A stretch of 64,000 nt of DNA from Herbidospora solisilvae (GCF_009901565.1 NZ_WXEW01000003.1:187312-251311); one strand, 5' to 3'. Counted from the stretch's first letter, positions 26,322 to 34,258 are shown. The notes: a model not told the origin generated them from the letters alone. Numbers and translations are program-made.

Positions 26322-27143
26322 TCAGGCGACGCGGCAGACGACGGCAGTCGCGTCGTCATGCGGCTTGCTGCGAGGCCACCGTTCCCCATGAAGGTCTGAC
26401 CTTTCGACCTGCCGGACCTGCCGGATCAGCTCGGCCGGTCCGTCGTTGGCCATCAGGTCGAGGAGCTGGCGCCAGGGGGCGAGCCGGTAGCGGTCGAAGG
26501 CGTCGGCGGCGCCGTCAGACAGCAGTGCAAGGGTTCGTACGTCCGCGACCGGCACAGTGCCGGTCAGAGCATGATCAGCGGCGAGAGGGTCGGCGGCGGC
26601 GATCCAGAATCCACCCTCCCGGTTGCGGTACTCGTGCAAGGTCTCGACGTACAGGCGCCGGGCTTCCGCGTGTTCCGGTGTGCCGCCTCGGAGGCTGTCG
26701 AGCTGGACGCGACGAGGGGCGGCGACCTGGTCCAGCCGGTCGTCACAGATCACCTCTGGCTCGGCCGTACCGGTGTCGATGATGAGCGTGCTGTCACCGA
26801 GAACCAGCCACTCCAGGTCGTCGGCGACCTTGCGCACCATGACGACGGTGGCCGTGGGACACCTGCCCGAGAACAGGTCACACGTGGTGTCGTGCAGGGA
26901 GGCGACGTGCTTGATCCCTCGGGCCAGGAGGTCGGGCAGAGGGTTGGCGTTCCGGGTCATCTCCGTCAGGAGGGCCGAACCGAGGTTGTGGGAGTACCAC
27001 CGCACGCTGTGGGAGCAGGCCGAGGCCACGCCGGGTGGCCTGCTGGCACCGTCGAGCAGGACGACCGCGTCCGTGGTCGCGCCCACGTAGTCTTCGTTCG
27101 GCCGGTCGGGGTGGCCCGGTTCGCTGGCGAAGGTGACCCGCAT
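26322..27143 (-). CDS. PP2C-like serine/threonine phosphatase
   Basis: 273 aa. Starts at an ATG overlapping the upstream stop (ATGA). PP2C metal-binding aspartates are recognisable in RPNEDYVG, VVLLDGAS, LALLSDGAADAF and the C-terminal HDDATAVV. Predicted cytoplasmic Mn/Mg-dependent phosphatase. Encoded with an HTH protein and near an RsbW-like ATPase, a combination that recalls partner-switching regulators, although no STAS protein is seen. Target unknown. Confidence 0.8.
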   Translation of the reverse strand: MRVTFASEPGHPDRPNEDYVGATTDAVVLLDGASRPPGVASACSHSVRWYSHNLGSALLTEMTRNANPLPDLLARGIKHVASLHDTTCDLFSGRCPTATVVMVRKVADDLEWLVLGDSTLIIDTGTAEPEVICDDRLDQVAAPRRVQLDSLRGGTPEHAEARRLYVETLHEYRNREGGFWIAAADPLAADHALTGTVPVADVRTLALLSDGAADAFDRYRLAPWRQLLDLMANDGPAELIRQVRQVERSDLHGERWPRSKPHDDATAVVCRVA

Positions 27144-27985
27144 CAGGCGTCCGCGTGCCGGTAGAGCGGGCTCGCCAACTCCGCCCGCACGGGTTCGCCG
27201 GTCTCGGGGTCGTACTCGACCGCGACCACGCAGGAGAACCGGTGCTCGTCGACCTGCCCCCAGATGGTGGCGAGTTCCTCGGAGAGCAGGTGGATGACGC
27301 CGAGAGAACCGCTCGGATGGATGCCGGCGATGGCCAGGAACGTGCCCTTGCCGTCCGGCCGGGGGAGTCGGCCGAGGAAGGCGGAGTCCATAGGCCGGGC
27401 AGGTTGGACCTGGCTGCCGGATCGGTATTGCTGGCCTGTGCGGGTGTCGAGGAGCTTCCACCCGATGTCGTCCCGGTCCCAGCGGATCGCCGGATCGGTG
27501 TCGTAGGCGGTGCGCATGGCCTCGGACATCCGAGGGCCGCAGATGACGAGCAGACCCGAACGGTTGAGATCGATCTGCCCGTCCACGGTGACGTTGTCGG
27601 TGGCGACGGTAAGGCCGAAGCTGCGGGCCAGGTCCTCCAGGCGCTTGCCGGCGCGCAGGTCGTCCAGCGCGACCATGGAGCGGCCGGTGGCCGCGTCGTG
27701 GCGCAGGGGAGTGACGACGATGGCCGTTCCGGCGCCGAAGAACGCGCCCTCGGGTGCGGGGCCGGTGTGGCGGATCTGGTGGATACGTCCGCGCGAAAGG
27801 CCGGCCTTCTCGGCTATCGCGGCGTAGGACATGCCTTGGGCGTGGAGGTCCTGGATGACGCGGCGGCGGAGACGGGCCAGTTCGGCGACTTCTTGTTGTG
27901 CGGCGTTGAGTCGTTCGGTCGCGACCCGGATCAGCCGGAAGGGGTCGTCAATCGCGGCGATCGTGTCCAGGTCACTCGGTGGCAC
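27143..27985 (-). CDS. HTH regulatory protein (sigma-70 region 4-like HTH)
   Basis: 280 aa. Residues about 20-70 contain a helical hairpin and an HTH, MSYAAIAEKAGLSRGRIHQIRHTG. The rest is an alpha/beta domain (VVVTPLRHD...GLLVICGPRMSEAM...FLAIAGIHPSGSLGVIHLL) of the kind found behind HTHs in actinomycetes, possibly a ligand sensor. GTG start decided by AAGGAGGAAC directly upstream; two copies of the operator-like motif lie a further 30 nt up. Coupled to the PP2C-like gene by a 4-nt overlap. A candidate master regulator of the element. Confidence 0.75.
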   Translation of the reverse strand: MPPSDLDTIAAIDDPFRLIRVATERLNAAQQEVAELARLRRRVIQDLHAQGMSYAAIAEKAGLSRGRIHQIRHTGPAPEGAFFGAGTAIVVTPLRHDAATGRSMVALDDLRAGKRLEDLARSFGLTVATDNVTVDGQIDLNRSGLLVICGPRMSEAMRTAYDTDPAIRWDRDDIGWKLLDTRTGQQYRSGSQVQPARPMDSAFLGRLPRPDGKGTFLAIAGIHPSGSLGVIHLLSEELATIWGQVDEHRFSCVVAVEYDPETGEPVRAELASPLYRHADA

Positions 27986-28015
27986 CGTTCCTCCTTGCTC
28001 GTGCTCCGCCGAGTT

Positions 28016-28054
28016 TAGCCCCCTAGACAGAATGTCGTCCATCCCCCTAGACAG
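28016..28054 (-). promoter_or_regulatory. Two operator-like sites before the HTH-PP2C unit
   Basis: TAGCCCCCTAGAC (28016-28028, the exact reverse of the middle pra site) and ATCCCCCTAGACAG (28041-28054). They sit 31-69 nt upstream of the GTG start. Confidence 0.65.
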
Positions 28055-28131
28055 TACGCTTTCAACCGGTTCGCCCGTTTTCGAATCCACGGCACGTATT
28101 GCCGAACGCCGCTTCGGGACCCCGCGAGGGC

Positions 28132-28404
28132 TCACCGTGCCATCCCCGAAAGGATCGCCGACCAGACGTGATAAGCCTCAGCGACATGCCAGCGCTGAGT
28201 CTCGCGGATCTCGGGGGAGCCCTCGCCCTGGGCGGTACGGCGGATGAATCCCTGACCGCCGACTTGGCACAACTCGTACACGACGGGCAGACAGTCGCAG
28301 GTCCAGGCGATCACCCGTATCCGCGCACTGTCCCATGGCGTGTACCAGGTGAGGTCCGTGCATCCTGGTGCCGGTTGTGGGGCGTGCTCGCTCTGGCAGG
28401 TCAT
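28132..28404 (-). CDS. AICE small hypothetical protein, 90 aa
   Basis: The ATG overlaps the stop of the ATPase gene (ATGA), which fixes the start. Cys/Trp-rich: MTCQSEHAPQ...TDLTWYTPW...RVIAWTCDCLPVVYELCQ. The CxC and spaced cysteines could bind metal. Probably acts with the ATPase gene it is coupled to. Family not recognised. Confidence 0.7.
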   Translation of the reverse strand: MTCQSEHAPQPAPGCTDLTWYTPWDSARIRVIAWTCDCLPVVYELCQVGGQGFIRRTAQGEGSPEIRETQRWHVAEAYHVWSAILSGMAR

Positions 28405-28814
28405 CGCGGAGAGGTCGCGTGGGCGGCCATGGGGTCGAGCTTGAGCAGCGCCCACACGGTACGGCCGGTGTGATCGCCGTAAACGCCCCAGTTGTCGGCC
28501 AGCGATGCGACCAATAAGAGGCCGCGCCCGCTCTCGTCGTCTGAGTCGGGGCGAAGGTGTGGAGCGCCTTGGCCGCCCTCGTCGACGACGCCGAGCCAGA
28601 CCTGATCGTGTTCGGCCTGGATGCTGACGAGGAACTGGCCACCGAAGCAGGAGGAGGCGGTGTGGCGGATGGCGTTGGTGGCGAGCTCGCTCACGATCAG
28701 CTCGGCCGAATCGGCGATCGGCCAGGTTCTCAGACAATGGGTGACGAACCGGCGGGCTTCGGTCACCGAGGCGAGGCGGCCAAGGAACATGCGGGACATG
28801 CGCCAACGGGTCAT
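28401..28814 (-). CDS. RsbW-like ATP-binding protein (HATPase_c_2)
   Basis: 137 aa. GHKL-fold markers: N-box SELATNAIRH, G1-type box VVDEGG and the lid motif GRGLLLVASLAD. This is the anti-sigma/serine kinase type abundant in actinomycetes. In classical systems it phosphorylates an anti-anti-sigma factor that a PP2C phosphatase dephosphorylates. The gene has an operator-like site and a 9-bp inverted repeat covering its ribosome site. Confidence 0.88.
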   Translation of the reverse strand: MTRWRMSRMFLGRLASVTEARRFVTHCLRTWPIADSAELIVSELATNAIRHTASSCFGGQFLVSIQAEHDQVWLGVVDEGGQGAPHLRPDSDDESGRGLLLVASLADNWGVYGDHTGRTVWALLKLDPMAAHATSPR

Positions 28815-28820
28815 GGTGGA

Positions 28821-28859
28821 GCTCCGTTGTATAGGGGGCTAGACATCCTGCAACGGAGC
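28821..28859 (-). promoter_or_regulatory. Operator-like site inside an inverted repeat before the ATPase gene
   Basis: A 9-bp perfect inverted repeat (GCTCCGTTG / CAACGGAGC) encloses TATAGGGGGCTAGACA. In the leftward mRNA the 3' arm contains the GGAG ribosome site of the ATPase gene, 7 nt from the ATG. Confidence 0.65.
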
Positions 28860-28907
28860 GTATGACCAACACTAGAAGTGACTCAAGGTATACGACGCAT
28901 AAATGCG

Positions 28908-29750
28908 TCAACTCTCGGTGTGGTCGTCCAGCTTTCGGAAGTCGGCGGAGATCTGCCCCAGCAGCTCCCAGAAGTTGGCCTCGTAGACGGCCGAGCTTTC
29001 GAACGCGGCGAAGGCCGCTTCATGGGCCTCCACCTCGGACGCCTCCGTCATCGTGAAGTCGCCCGTCAGGCTCTCCACGACGCTTACCGCGCCATCGAAG
29101 ATCGTGAACCCGTGCAGTGGGAAGACGGGGGTCTCAACCCGCCATGGGACGATGCCGAGCCGGACATGCGGCAGCGTCGAAACCTGATACAGCCGATCGA
29201 GCTGAGCCATCATCAACGACGGCGAACCTGGCCAAGTGCGGACCGCACCTTCGGTCAGGACGAACGCGAAGCGCCGGCTGTCCTCAAACAGCACCGCTTG
29301 AGCTTCCACCCGAGCCGCAGCAGCCTTGGCGGCGTCGTCCTCATCCACGTCCCGGCCGATCGCCACAGCCAACCGGGCGTACTCGGCTGTCTGTAAGAGG
29401 GCCGGAATCATGGCAGAAGAGAACACCGTGACCGACGTTGCCGAACGAATTCGGGCCGCGTTCGCCGCCTCACGACCGGCCAGGCCGCCCTTCAGGCGGG
29501 ACACCTCTACCCGTAGCCGAGAGAGGAGCAGGTCCAGTTCCTCGCGCGTGTGCTGATTCAGGTTGAGCGCGGCGGATACCTGTTCAACCGTCTCCGGTGT
29601 GGGGAGTAGTCGGCCTGTCTCCATCCGGGAGATGGTCGGCTGGGCCACCCCGGCGAGTTGCGCGAGTTCCTTGCCTGTTAGGCCCGCATTCTTGCGAAGC
29701 CGCCGCAGCAGCTCACCCAACTCCCGCAACCGATCACGCCGATCCTCCAT
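28908..29750 (-). CDS. XRE-family regulator with DUF5753 domain
   Basis: 280 aa. N-terminal HTH (LRRLRKNAGLTGKELAQLAGVAQPTISRMETG) and a C-terminal DUF5753 domain with the usual IPALLQTAEYAR, VLTEGAVR and GIVPWRVETPVFPLHGFTIFD. Such proteins control neighbouring ATPase and small genes in actinomycetes. Its own promoter region lacks the shared operator-like motif, so it may be the constitutive regulator that reads that motif; this is inference. Confidence 0.9.
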   Translation of the reverse strand: MEDRRDRLRELGELLRRLRKNAGLTGKELAQLAGVAQPTISRMETGRLLPTPETVEQVSAALNLNQHTREELDLLLSRLRVEVSRLKGGLAGREAANAARIRSATSVTVFSSAMIPALLQTAEYARLAVAIGRDVDEDDAAKAAAARVEAQAVLFEDSRRFAFVLTEGAVRTWPGSPSLMMAQLDRLYQVSTLPHVRLGIVPWRVETPVFPLHGFTIFDGAVSVVESLTGDFTMTEASEVEAHEAAFAAFESSAVYEANFWELLGQISADFRKLDDHTES

Positions 29751-30435
29751 GCAGGCGTTCTACCACCGACGCTTCAACCCGTGGTCAGAGGTCAGCCGGA
29801 ACACTGCCGAATTGTTCTTGTAGGGGATCAAGCGGCGGCGCGCCGCGCCGCCGTAACCGGCCCTCTGCCGCCTGCCGTCCGGGCATGCGGCGTGGGCGCC
29901 GGTCCCGAACGGCGGCGGCCCGGGCCGTCCGCCGACCTGCGCAGCCGCCGTTGCCGAACGAACGCGCCGTAGGTCGGCCCGCCGCCTTCCCGCCGTAGCC
30001 CTGCACCCGCTGCCCCATTTTCCGGGGCAGGCAGAACCTGTCAAGGACGGCCGTGCAGGTAGGACAACCCATGCAGGGGGAAGGTCACCGGCGAATGTAC
30101 ACGCGAAGCCGTCCTTGACAGAACCTGCCCGACAGTCCCGGAGATGGCAGCTATCGAGAGCAGGGGGGAGATGCCGCAAACTCAACAAAGACGCTCTTTC
30201 GGCGGCTTATCCTGTGGAGCTGCTGAATGGTGTCTAGGAATTGCTCCCCCGAGAAGGCTTACTCTTATCCACCTTACAGGTAGAAACGGGGAGCCCGAGT
30301 GCCGGTTGGCTCCAAATAGTGTATCCAGCGAATCGCGCATAGACCACTGGCGGTGTCATAGCTACGACGTAACAAGCTAATATTGCATGTCGAAGAGATC
30401 TAGACTGCCGCATCAACCTACGATTCTATATAGCT
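29751..30435. other. Non-coding gap in the AICE with hairpins
   Basis: 685 bp with no convincing gene. It holds a palindromic GC block near 29831-29850, a hairpin CTGCCCC/GGGGCAG at 30010-30030, a 14-bp inverted repeat at 30038-30121, and a drop to lower GC after about 30150 marking the cargo boundary. A transfer locus or origin would fit here but is unproven. Confidence 0.55.
30038..30121. repeat. 14-bp inverted repeat with direct CAGAACCTG copies
   Basis: CTGTCAAGGACGGC and GCCGTCCTTGACAG form perfect arms separated by 56 nt. The word CAGAACCTG flanks or overlaps both outer ends in the same direction (30032 and 30119 areas). Confidence 0.65.
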
Positions 30436-31428
30436 ATGGGAAGTATCTGGCGGATCTATATCAGGACTCTTCTCCCTTCGGTTGAACGGCAAACTAGCTT
30501 TCTGATGCGCGTGAACCTCTTCCTGATAGGTGGGGCGTGCTTTGTCGTTCTGGGATGGACGCTCGGGCCAGGTGCAGCGTGGATCTTGGAACACTTCGAT
30601 GGCGTAGCGCTAGCAACGCTTGAAAGTAAGGACCTGGCGGCTGCAACAGATGCAGTACGCGGTAAGGCTCTCACTGTAGCAACTGCTGTAGGGGCGGCTA
30701 TCGCCATCTATTTCACCGCTAAGTCATTTCAGCTCAGCAGGCAGAATCATGTTACTGACCGCTTTTCGAAAGCAATCGAACAATTAGGGTCGATGGAGTC
30801 TGCGATAAGGCTTGGTGGGATCTATTCGCTTGAACGTATCGCTAAAGACTCGCCAAGAGATCATCCTGCCATAATGGCGATCTTGGCGGCGTTTGTGCGC
30901 AACCCGCCTCCAATCCAAAGAGGAACAGACGTAGACTCTTCGAAGCATGTAATTTTGCGATCAACGACAGAGGTGTTGCCGGAGAAAATTCAGCTACGAT
31001 TTGATATTCAAGCTGCGCTTACTGTATTAGGACGACGCAATGTAGGTAACGATAAATCGATCTTTGTGATTGACTTTCGTGGTGCAGACCTAAGTTACTC
31101 GGATCTAGCGGGATGCCGCTTCGGTGCAACGATCTTTGCCGATGCAAATCTAACAAAAGCGAACCTTGCTGGCACCTATCTTGCCGATTCTAATCTTGGA
31201 AACACGAATCTCTCGGGTGCCAACTTGATTGGCGCAAACTTGAAAGGTGCGATACTGATAAATGCGGACCTTACACAAGCTGAGCTCATGATCGCTAAAT
31301 TGGATGGCGCTAATCTTCGAAGTGCGAAGCTTGTTGGCGCTAATTTAAAAGATGCCTATTTATGGAAGGCGATATTTGTTGATGCTGATCTCACGGACGT
31401 TGTAGGGCTGCCATCTCGTAAACGTTAA
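30436..31428 (+). CDS. Membrane pentapeptide-repeat protein (cargo)
   Basis: 330 aa. Two transmembrane helices (about 25-45 and 78-98) precede a helical cytosolic domain with QLGSMESAIRLGGIYSLERIA, and a C-terminal pentapeptide-repeat helix (about residues 213-322, A(D/N)LxxAN pattern: GADLSYSDL, ANLTKANL, SGANLIGANL). The same N-terminal layout occurs in bacterial membrane pentapeptide proteins linked to mobile islands. Codons are A/T-richer than the backbone, indicating recent acquisition. Function unknown; defence or toxin immunity are possibilities. Confidence 0.85.
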   Translation: MGSIWRIYIRTLLPSVERQTSFLMRVNLFLIGGACFVVLGWTLGPGAAWILEHFDGVALATLESKDLAAATDAVRGKALTVATAVGAAIAIYFTAKSFQLSRQNHVTDRFSKAIEQLGSMESAIRLGGIYSLERIAKDSPRDHPAIMAILAAFVRNPPPIQRGTDVDSSKHVILRSTTEVLPEKIQLRFDIQAALTVLGRRNVGNDKSIFVIDFRGADLSYSDLAGCRFGATIFADANLTKANLAGTYLADSNLGNTNLSGANLIGANLKGAILINADLTQAELMIAKLDGANLRSAKLVGANLKDAYLWKAIFVDADLTDVVGLPSRKR

Positions 31429-31636
31429 AGGTGGTCGCAGCCGAGAGATGGCAAGTTGCCGACAACCGGAAGCTGAGGGGGCTGTTCCCCGCGCTGTACG
31501 ATGTGGGGCCGTGTCTTGGTAGCTGCCTGCTCTCCTTGGTCTCAGAGATCACCGAGTTTTGCCAGCTCCGAGCAGGTTTACTGGAGAAGGATAAGTGCAT
31601 GGCGAGGATGCACGCCGAGTGCCATACTTCTGTGCT

Positions 31637-32383
31637 ATGCCTCGCGCCGATCGAGTAAGCCTTAACCATGAAGCGCTTGCGATGCCTGCTGTGGATCATC
31701 TTTCGAATCATGGCATGCTTAACGTGCTCTTAGACCGGACTCTTTCGGGGTTGCCGGCTGGACTGCCACCGAATCGAACGATGGTCGGCCTATTTATGAA
31801 TTTCGTAAGACTAACAGATAAAGCGCTTCGTGAATACGATGCCGCCCGGGCCGAGTTGCTCGTATTCGTTTCACCTCGGCATGAGCTTCTTATGGGTCCG
31901 TACCTGAGATCCATTGACCACATGGAGAACTGTGTGAGTGCGACCCATCGAGCGGTTCTTAACGCGCGAGCACTTCGGGAAAATAGGATAGGTCGAGGAG
32001 CCCCAGTTCTGACACTGCGGCAGGAAGAGCGGTTGAGGTTCCTGCGCAATGCAGTAGAGCATTCCGACGAGAAGATCTTAGGGAATCAGAAATATAAAAA
32101 GAGTCCGGTTTTCGACCGGGCTGACCCATACTCTCTCCGGCTTGCTAATACATCCATGGTGATCGGCGCGCATGTTCTGACGTACAAGGAACTCGTGTCC
32201 GCCATGACGAAATGCCATCAGACGATTGAAAAAGTACGGGGAGTTCCAACTGGAACGCCTAGTCCAAGCTTTCCAAATAGCAAACTACGGACTACTATAG
32301 ACGGCGCCACTCCGAAGCCGAGTTCAACTCGGTATAGCGATTACTTTAGAGAGTTAACTCGACTCGTCATTACTCACTCCTGA
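31637..32383 (+). CDS. Cargo protein with HEPN-like RNxxxH motif
   Basis: About 248 aa, helical, no signal. The segment RLRFLRNAVEHSDEKIL (about residues 130-147) contains R-N-x-x-x-H, the signature of HEPN RNase/toxin domains, and is embedded in an all-helical context as in HEPN folds. The start could be this ATG or the one at 31685; upstream frames are not supported. Lower GC than the AICE backbone. It follows the pentapeptide gene in the same direction by about 210 bp. A nuclease role is inference from the motif alone. Confidence 0.6.
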   Translation: MPRADRVSLNHEALAMPAVDHLSNHGMLNVLLDRTLSGLPAGLPPNRTMVGLFMNFVRLTDKALREYDAARAELLVFVSPRHELLMGPYLRSIDHMENCVSATHRAVLNARALRENRIGRGAPVLTLRQEERLRFLRNAVEHSDEKILGNQKYKKSPVFDRADPYSLRLANTSMVIGAHVLTYKELVSAMTKCHQTIEKVRGVPTGTPSPSFPNSKLRTTIDGATPKPSSTRYSDYFRELTRLVITHS

Positions 32384-32460
32384 GAGGCGCATGTGGGCCG
32401 AGACGGGCGGAGTGAATCACAGGAGCATGCCTAGCGGTCGGATGCTGGCTACATGGACGT

Positions 32461-32985
32461 CTACGCAGTAAGAATTCCTAGATTTATCAGCCGGAAGCCC
32501 ATTGCTTCAGTGCTTACATCGAATTCTCGCGCCAAGTTCACAATAAGGTCGCTGTGAACGATGGACGGATTTTCGTCCATCAGTCGAGCAGCACTAGAAA
32601 GAATCATATCTTCCGGCATGAGGATATTGGCCGCGAATGCGTTCGCTTCGATTTCTTCAACTTTAGTAGCCATGCTGGAGACTTCATCGCGCAAGTCGAT
32701 ACGCAATACTGCTTGATCCACAGTTAGCTCTCTGCCTTCATGTAGGAGCAAGTGGCCCAATTCATGTGCGATGGTGAAGCGTTGACGCCGTCGACTTGTT
32801 TGGGTGTTTACGCCAATTATCCAGCGACTTCCATTGCGGAGGGCGAATCCGGATTCGGGTCCTTCGAATCGGTGTCGAGCAATCTCTGCACCCTCGGCCT
32901 GAGCTATTTCTTCTACTGGAATCGGCAGAGTTCTAATCGAGTACTTGTTGAGTACACTCTCCGCTTTGTCACGTGCCTTACCCAT
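32461..32985 (-). CDS. ImmA/IrrE family metallopeptidase
   Basis: 174 aa zinc peptidase with the HExxH site in FTIAHELGHLLLHEG and downstream Glu in EIEANAFAANILMP. In mobile elements these proteases cut a partner XRE repressor and switch on transfer or stress genes. Its ATG overlaps the upstream XRE gene by 8 nt, so the two are coupled. Confidence 0.9.
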   Translation of the reverse strand: MGKARDKAESVLNKYSIRTLPIPVEEIAQAEGAEIARHRFEGPESGFALRNGSRWIIGVNTQTSRRRQRFTIAHELGHLLLHEGRELTVDQAVLRIDLRDEVSSMATKVEEIEANAFAANILMPEDMILSSAARLMDENPSIVHSDLIVNLAREFDVSTEAMGFRLINLGILTA

Positions 32986-33349
32986 CTTTCCCCTCGGGGT
33001 GTTTGATTCCTAGTTGTGCAACGGCTGCGCGCACGAAATCCTGAGCAGATTCTGGAGAATCGGCAAGTCTTGCGCTCAGATCGGAGATTTCCTCATTGCC
33101 ATTCATTGAGGATTCTTGTGGCAGAAGGGCTATCACCTCAGTGCTGAGAGCTTTTGCTATCAAGACACAAAGGTGAAGCGCGATGCGCTGCCGACCCGTT
33201 TCCAAGTTTGCCACGGAAGAACGGGTAAGGCCCAAATGTTCGGCGAGTTCGGCTTGACTCAGTCCAGCATTCAATCGGGCACCCCGAATCCGGAGCCCCA
33301 CAAGGCGATAAAAGTCATCTATGCCGACATTTCGGACTTCAGGCACCAT
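32978..33349 (-). CDS. XRE-family repressor (ImmR-like)
   Basis: 123 aa. HTH at about residues 18-50 (RIRGARLNAGLSQAELAEHLGLTRSSVANLETGRQRI) and an acidic C-terminal tail. As the upstream, overlapping partner of an ImmA-type peptidase it is the likely substrate. It probably controls this unit and perhaps the divergent small genes to its right. Confidence 0.87.
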   Translation of the reverse strand: MVPEVRNVGIDDFYRLVGLRIRGARLNAGLSQAELAEHLGLTRSSVANLETGRQRIALHLCVLIAKALSTEVIALLPQESSMNGNEEISDLSARLADSPESAQDFVRAAVAQLGIKHPEGKDG

Positions 33350-33551
33350 AGCTCCCCGCCGTTGCGTGCGCGAATTCTACCCTATCGTGTCAGTGCTTTG
33401 GATGTGATCTTGGAAACGTCAAAAATGATGACGTTGACTCTGTCTGTGGCTGCTGTTGACGAGCGGGATGCGTGAGGCTATGGTCGTTTGCCGTAAGAAC
33501 AGAGCGCGATCGAGTGTCAGAAATACTGACGCTCGTGCCATGGAGGTGATC

Positions 33552-33716
33552 GTGGCGAAGAACACGGGCCGGAGCTTCCGGCTCGGAGCTGTCCGTCGGC
33601 GTAGCCAGGTCCAGAACCCGGTTACCGGCATCTGGACCAAGCGTGATGCCACCAGCGGACGGTTCATGGACGGAAAACAGCAGGGCACCTTCAAGGGTGT
33701 CCGTAAGGAGAAGTAG
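33552..33716 (+). CDS. Small basic conserved protein, 54 aa
   Basis: GTG start, chosen because a near-perfect ribosome site GGAGGTGATC precedes it. The protein is Arg/Lys-rich with GRSFRLGAVRRRSQVQNPVTGIW and ends KGVRKEK, a pattern seen in small proteins on phages and islands. Seven nucleotides after it comes a DUF2188 gene, so they form a pair. Function unknown. Confidence 0.8.
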   Translation: MAKNTGRSFRLGAVRRRSQVQNPVTGIWTKRDATSGRFMDGKQQGTFKGVRKEK

Positions 33717-33723
33717 AGATCTC

Positions 33724-33945
33724 GTGGCCAGAAAGATCTACCGGGTGGTGCCTGCCGCCTCGCAGTGGCAGGTCAAGAAGGATGGCAACGTCCTTGCCAC
33801 CTTCAACCTCAAGACTGACGCGGTCAGTCATGGTCAGCAGCTGGCCAAGGCCAACATGCCGAGCCAGCTCGTCATCTACCTGAAGGACGGAACCATCGAG
33901 AAGGAGTACACCTACGGCTCGGACCCGTACCCGCCCGCCGGCTAG
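33724..33945 (+). CDS. DUF2188 family protein
   Basis: 73 aa. The sequence YRVVPAASQWQVKKDGN...LATFNLKTDAVSHGQQLAKA...LVIYLKDGTIEKEYTYG is the DUF2188 signature of a short stand-alone beta-alpha domain. GTG start. Often found with small basic proteins on mobile elements. Function unknown. Confidence 0.88.
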   Translation: MARKIYRVVPAASQWQVKKDGNVLATFNLKTDAVSHGQQLAKANMPSQLVIYLKDGTIEKEYTYGSDPYPPAG

Positions 33946-34015
33946 AGGCACCCAGGACGGTGACCCTTCGAAGTAGCCGTCCCAGGTACCCCATGTTCAT
34001 AGAACCGCTTACATA

Positions 34016-34051
34016 CTAGAGGGCTCCCACGACATTCGTGGGGCCCTCTAG
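34016..34051 (+). terminator. Terminator after the DUF2188 gene
   Basis: A 16-bp stem with one bulge (arms CTAGAGGGCT... and ...GCCCTCTAG), 3-nt loop, followed by TTCGTTT. It closes the last transcript of the element. Confidence 0.85.
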
Positions 34052-34235
34052 TTCGTTTGGCAAATGAGGTTGAGGCGCTGTTCTCCTTGCTCAGGGAGGT
34101 GGGTGAGTGGTTCAGGCTGTCGCTACTGGTACGCCGAGGCGCGGCAGAGCTCATCCTGTGGCACTCGCTCCGCTTGTATTCCGGGCCATCAGGGGATAGA
34201 CGGCGGAACCACGCAAGCTGGAGAGCTAGTGATTC

Positions 34236-34258
34236 GGGTTGCAGTTTGGGTTGCAGTT
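34236..34258 (+). promoter_or_regulatory. Putative integrase arm sites, right end
   Basis: Two exact copies of GGGTTGCAGTT starting 12 bp apart, the same word found inside attL, about 90 bp before attR. Confidence 0.5.
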
